From Erigeron canadensis (Eukaryota > Streptophyta > Magnoliopsida > Asterales > Asteraceae): 64,000 nucleotides of DNA. Shown one piece after another: positions 62,420 through 64,000 of the stretch. Under the pieces are notes generated by a model, which worked only from the letters and a program-made list of their open reading frames with translations, ran no database searches and had not been told where the DNA came from. The translations under genes and the position numbers were made by a program. Where the stretch lies: positions 33,788,055 through 33,852,054 of the forward strand of contig NC_057762.1 in assembly GCF_010389155.1 (NCBI RefSeq), given 5' to 3'. Within the stretch, counting starts at the first letter, position 1. Every line of letters begins with the position of its first letter.

Positions 62420-62738
62420 GTAGTTGTGTATTTTTTTTTTACCCGCGTAATGCGACAGAGGACTGGACGTGGCGGCAACAATGTGGTGATAAAGACGACT
62501 ATTAGTAGTAGATGAGACATCGAGTGGTGTATATAATTAATTAACTGAGAATAAAGTAATTAATGCAAAGGGTTAATGTATATATTTTAAAAGATAAATG
62601 ATTGATAATGTAATTTAATCATTAATGTTAAGAGGGTAGTGCACGTGAATATATTTTAAAAATTGCTAAATGAAAATATTACATATTTTACAACACTTCC
62701 AAAAATAAAGTGATATTTTTTTAATAATATAGTATAGA
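62420..62738 (-). mobile_element. Non-autonomous Helitron, copy h
   Basis: Minus strand: starts TCTATACTATATTATTAAAA after an A (62738) and ends near GTCGCATTACGCGGGTAAAA (62440). The 3' terminal bases beyond the T/A run are unclear. The interior matches the plus-oriented copy e. Non-coding. Confidence 0.55.
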
Positions 62739-62739
62739 T

Positions 62740-63405
62740 AAATAAATATCGATGTGCGGTCATTTATTGACTCATTCTAAAGTCAAAATGAGAAAAGTAA
62801 ATTATACAACACTATTTTCAAAATTTTAATATGAAGCCAAGATTTATAATTTTGATTTCGCTTTTATATTGCATATCATTATTAGTAATAATAAGGCTAT
62901 GAGGAGTGAAACCTTAATGAAATGTCTTTTTTATGGGTATTCTATCATGAGACAGTACACTCAGCAATGGTTTTTCTTTTATTATTCTCTAGAGTGAGAC
63001 CTAAATAGGAAGCCCATTTTTTTGTGTTTTTTGTTTGACTATGTTTTCTTTTTGTGTTTTTTTTAATTGAACGTGTCCTATTTTGCAAGCTTCATGCCTT
63101 TCTCTCTCCAGAACGCCCCGGGGTGGTGTGAGGGATCTTTCAGGGAATTCCTGAGGTGTTTAATGCCGAAAAAGTACCAAAACATGCATCACTTCGGATA
63201 ATCTAAACATCTATTACAGGAGATGACACAGACCTTTATGTACTTGTTTATACAACTTTTCTCACTATTATTTCATATAGGATTTTCTCTTTAAAGATTT
63301 GAATACAAATTTTTATATAAATTTTTTAAAAAGTTAATTATAGTGGTGATTAAACCGTGTAGCCAACATGTAAAATCTTAAGAAAAATGCTAAAAGAGCC
63401 TTTAG
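62740..63405. other. Intergenic, no gene seen
   Basis: AT-rich. 63100-63180 has a CCAGAACGCCCCGGGGTGGTG GC-rich patch of unknown origin. Confidence 0.5.
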
Positions 63406-63412
63406 AGCTTTA

Positions 63413-64000
63413 GGTTCTGTTTGTTTTTGAAGACAAAAACTGTCTGCAATCTGATTTCATCTGATTTCATGTCTGCAACTGAAGATGTGGTCTGAAGATC
63501 TGTAAACTAAAAATATAATACTGTTTGTTTTATAAACTGGTTACTGTCTACATAAACCGAAAATATATAACTATCAAACTTAAATAACTAGATAGAAGAC
63601 TATAAGTCATTTAACATTCAAGTTATATAAAAAATACAATAAAAGCACAAAATAACAACTACCAAAAAAAAGAAGCAAAATACACTCAAAGTACATTATT
63701 TTGCATTAATTCTTGGGCTATTTGATCTCGAAGTTGACTCATGAATTCACGATCTGCTGAACTTCCATGTCGTGCTACCTCGTCTTCTCCATCTTCACCA
63801 CCATCTTCTTCTTCTCTATTTTGAAGTCTTACATTTGGGCGATCATATTCATCAAAAAGCTCATCACTTGAACACTCTTTCCTTAAAAAATTGTGAAGCG
63901 CAAAACATGCAATCGTGACATTTCGTTGTGTAACCAACGAAAAGGGGGCCATGTTCTTTAATATTGGAAAACGTTTTTTTAATACACCATAAGAACGTTC
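63413..64000 (-). mobile_element. PIF/Harbinger transposon, 3' portion (runs off the window)
   Basis: The right terminus starts GGTTCTGTTTGTTTTTGAAG and is bordered by TTA (63410-63412), the Harbinger-type target site. Inside lies the end of the transposase gene. The other terminus lies beyond the window, so whether it is complete cannot be told. Confidence 0.7.
63686..64000 (-). CDS. HARBI1-like PIF/Harbinger transposase, C-terminal part
   Basis: The open frame enters from the window edge, so 104 residues are visible: ERSYGVLKKRFPILKN, MAPFSLVTQRNVTIACFALH and NFLRKE, then an acidic tail (EEEDGGEDGEDE). The ER-S-GVLK-RFPIL and ALHNFLR motifs are the conserved end of the DDE nuclease domain in HARBI1-like plant transposases. 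The ATG at 63952 is internal, not the start. The frame is intact to its TGA/TAG-type stop at 63686, with no break in the visible part. The DDE residues lie mostly upstream and cannot be judged. Confidence 0.88.
   Translation of the reverse strand, partial: ERSYGVLKKRFPILKNMAPFSLVTQRNVTIACFALHNFLRKECSSDELFDEYDRPNVRLQNREEEDGGEDGEDEVARHGSSADREFMSQLRDQIAQELMQNNVL

Overview
This window is nuclear DNA from a flowering plant. It is AT-rich, with sparse intron-containing genes separated by long intergenic stretches of nested, mostly non-autonomous transposons. The protein families (two Dof zinc-finger factors, a plant nucleoporin, two SKU5-similar multicopper-oxidase homologues) and the repeat types (Helitrons, hAT, PIF/Harbinger, Stowaway and MULE elements, L1 LINEs, tRNA-derived SINEs, a solo LTR) point to a eudicot. 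The general look of the repeats suggests an asterid, perhaps Asteraceae, but that is a weak inference.

Layout. 1-22 kb is a gene-poor repeat field: a SINE, a three-level nest of DNA transposons (631-2888), Helitrons, foldback MITEs, two L1 remnants (one split by a MITE with a clear target duplication), and at 18.6-20.65 kb a hairpin element made of repeated perfect palindromes, split by a 1.5-kb solo LTR. 22.2-22.95 kb holds a single-exon Dof gene. 24.8-29.5 kb holds a six-exon gene for the nuclear-pore protein NUP58 (489 aa deduced). 29.5-45 kb is again repeat-rich, with MITEs, Helitrons, a 94-bp tandem repeat and SINEs. 45.97-47.04 kb holds a second Dof gene from a different Dof subgroup. 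49.9-52.3 kb and 57.8-61.3 kb hold two minus-strand SKS genes in tandem (539 and 538 aa deduced; 8 and 7 coding exons). Between them lie a coding-like gene fragment with paired upstream G-boxes, a Helitron and microsatellites. The window ends inside a PIF/Harbinger transposase gene on the minus strand.

Function. The genes do not form a pathway. The Dof proteins are DNA-binding regulators of AAAG-containing promoters, NUP58 is a structural/FG nucleoporin, and the SKS pair encodes secreted cell-wall or pollen-tube type glycoproteins that have lost most copper ligands. Exon structures were deduced by hand from splice sites and kept reading frame; total lengths divide exactly by three for all three multi-exon genes. 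No novel defence or gene-cluster system was found. The most unusual structure is the palindrome-array hairpin with its nested solo LTR. I did not find a genuine tRNA, rRNA or CRISPR array.
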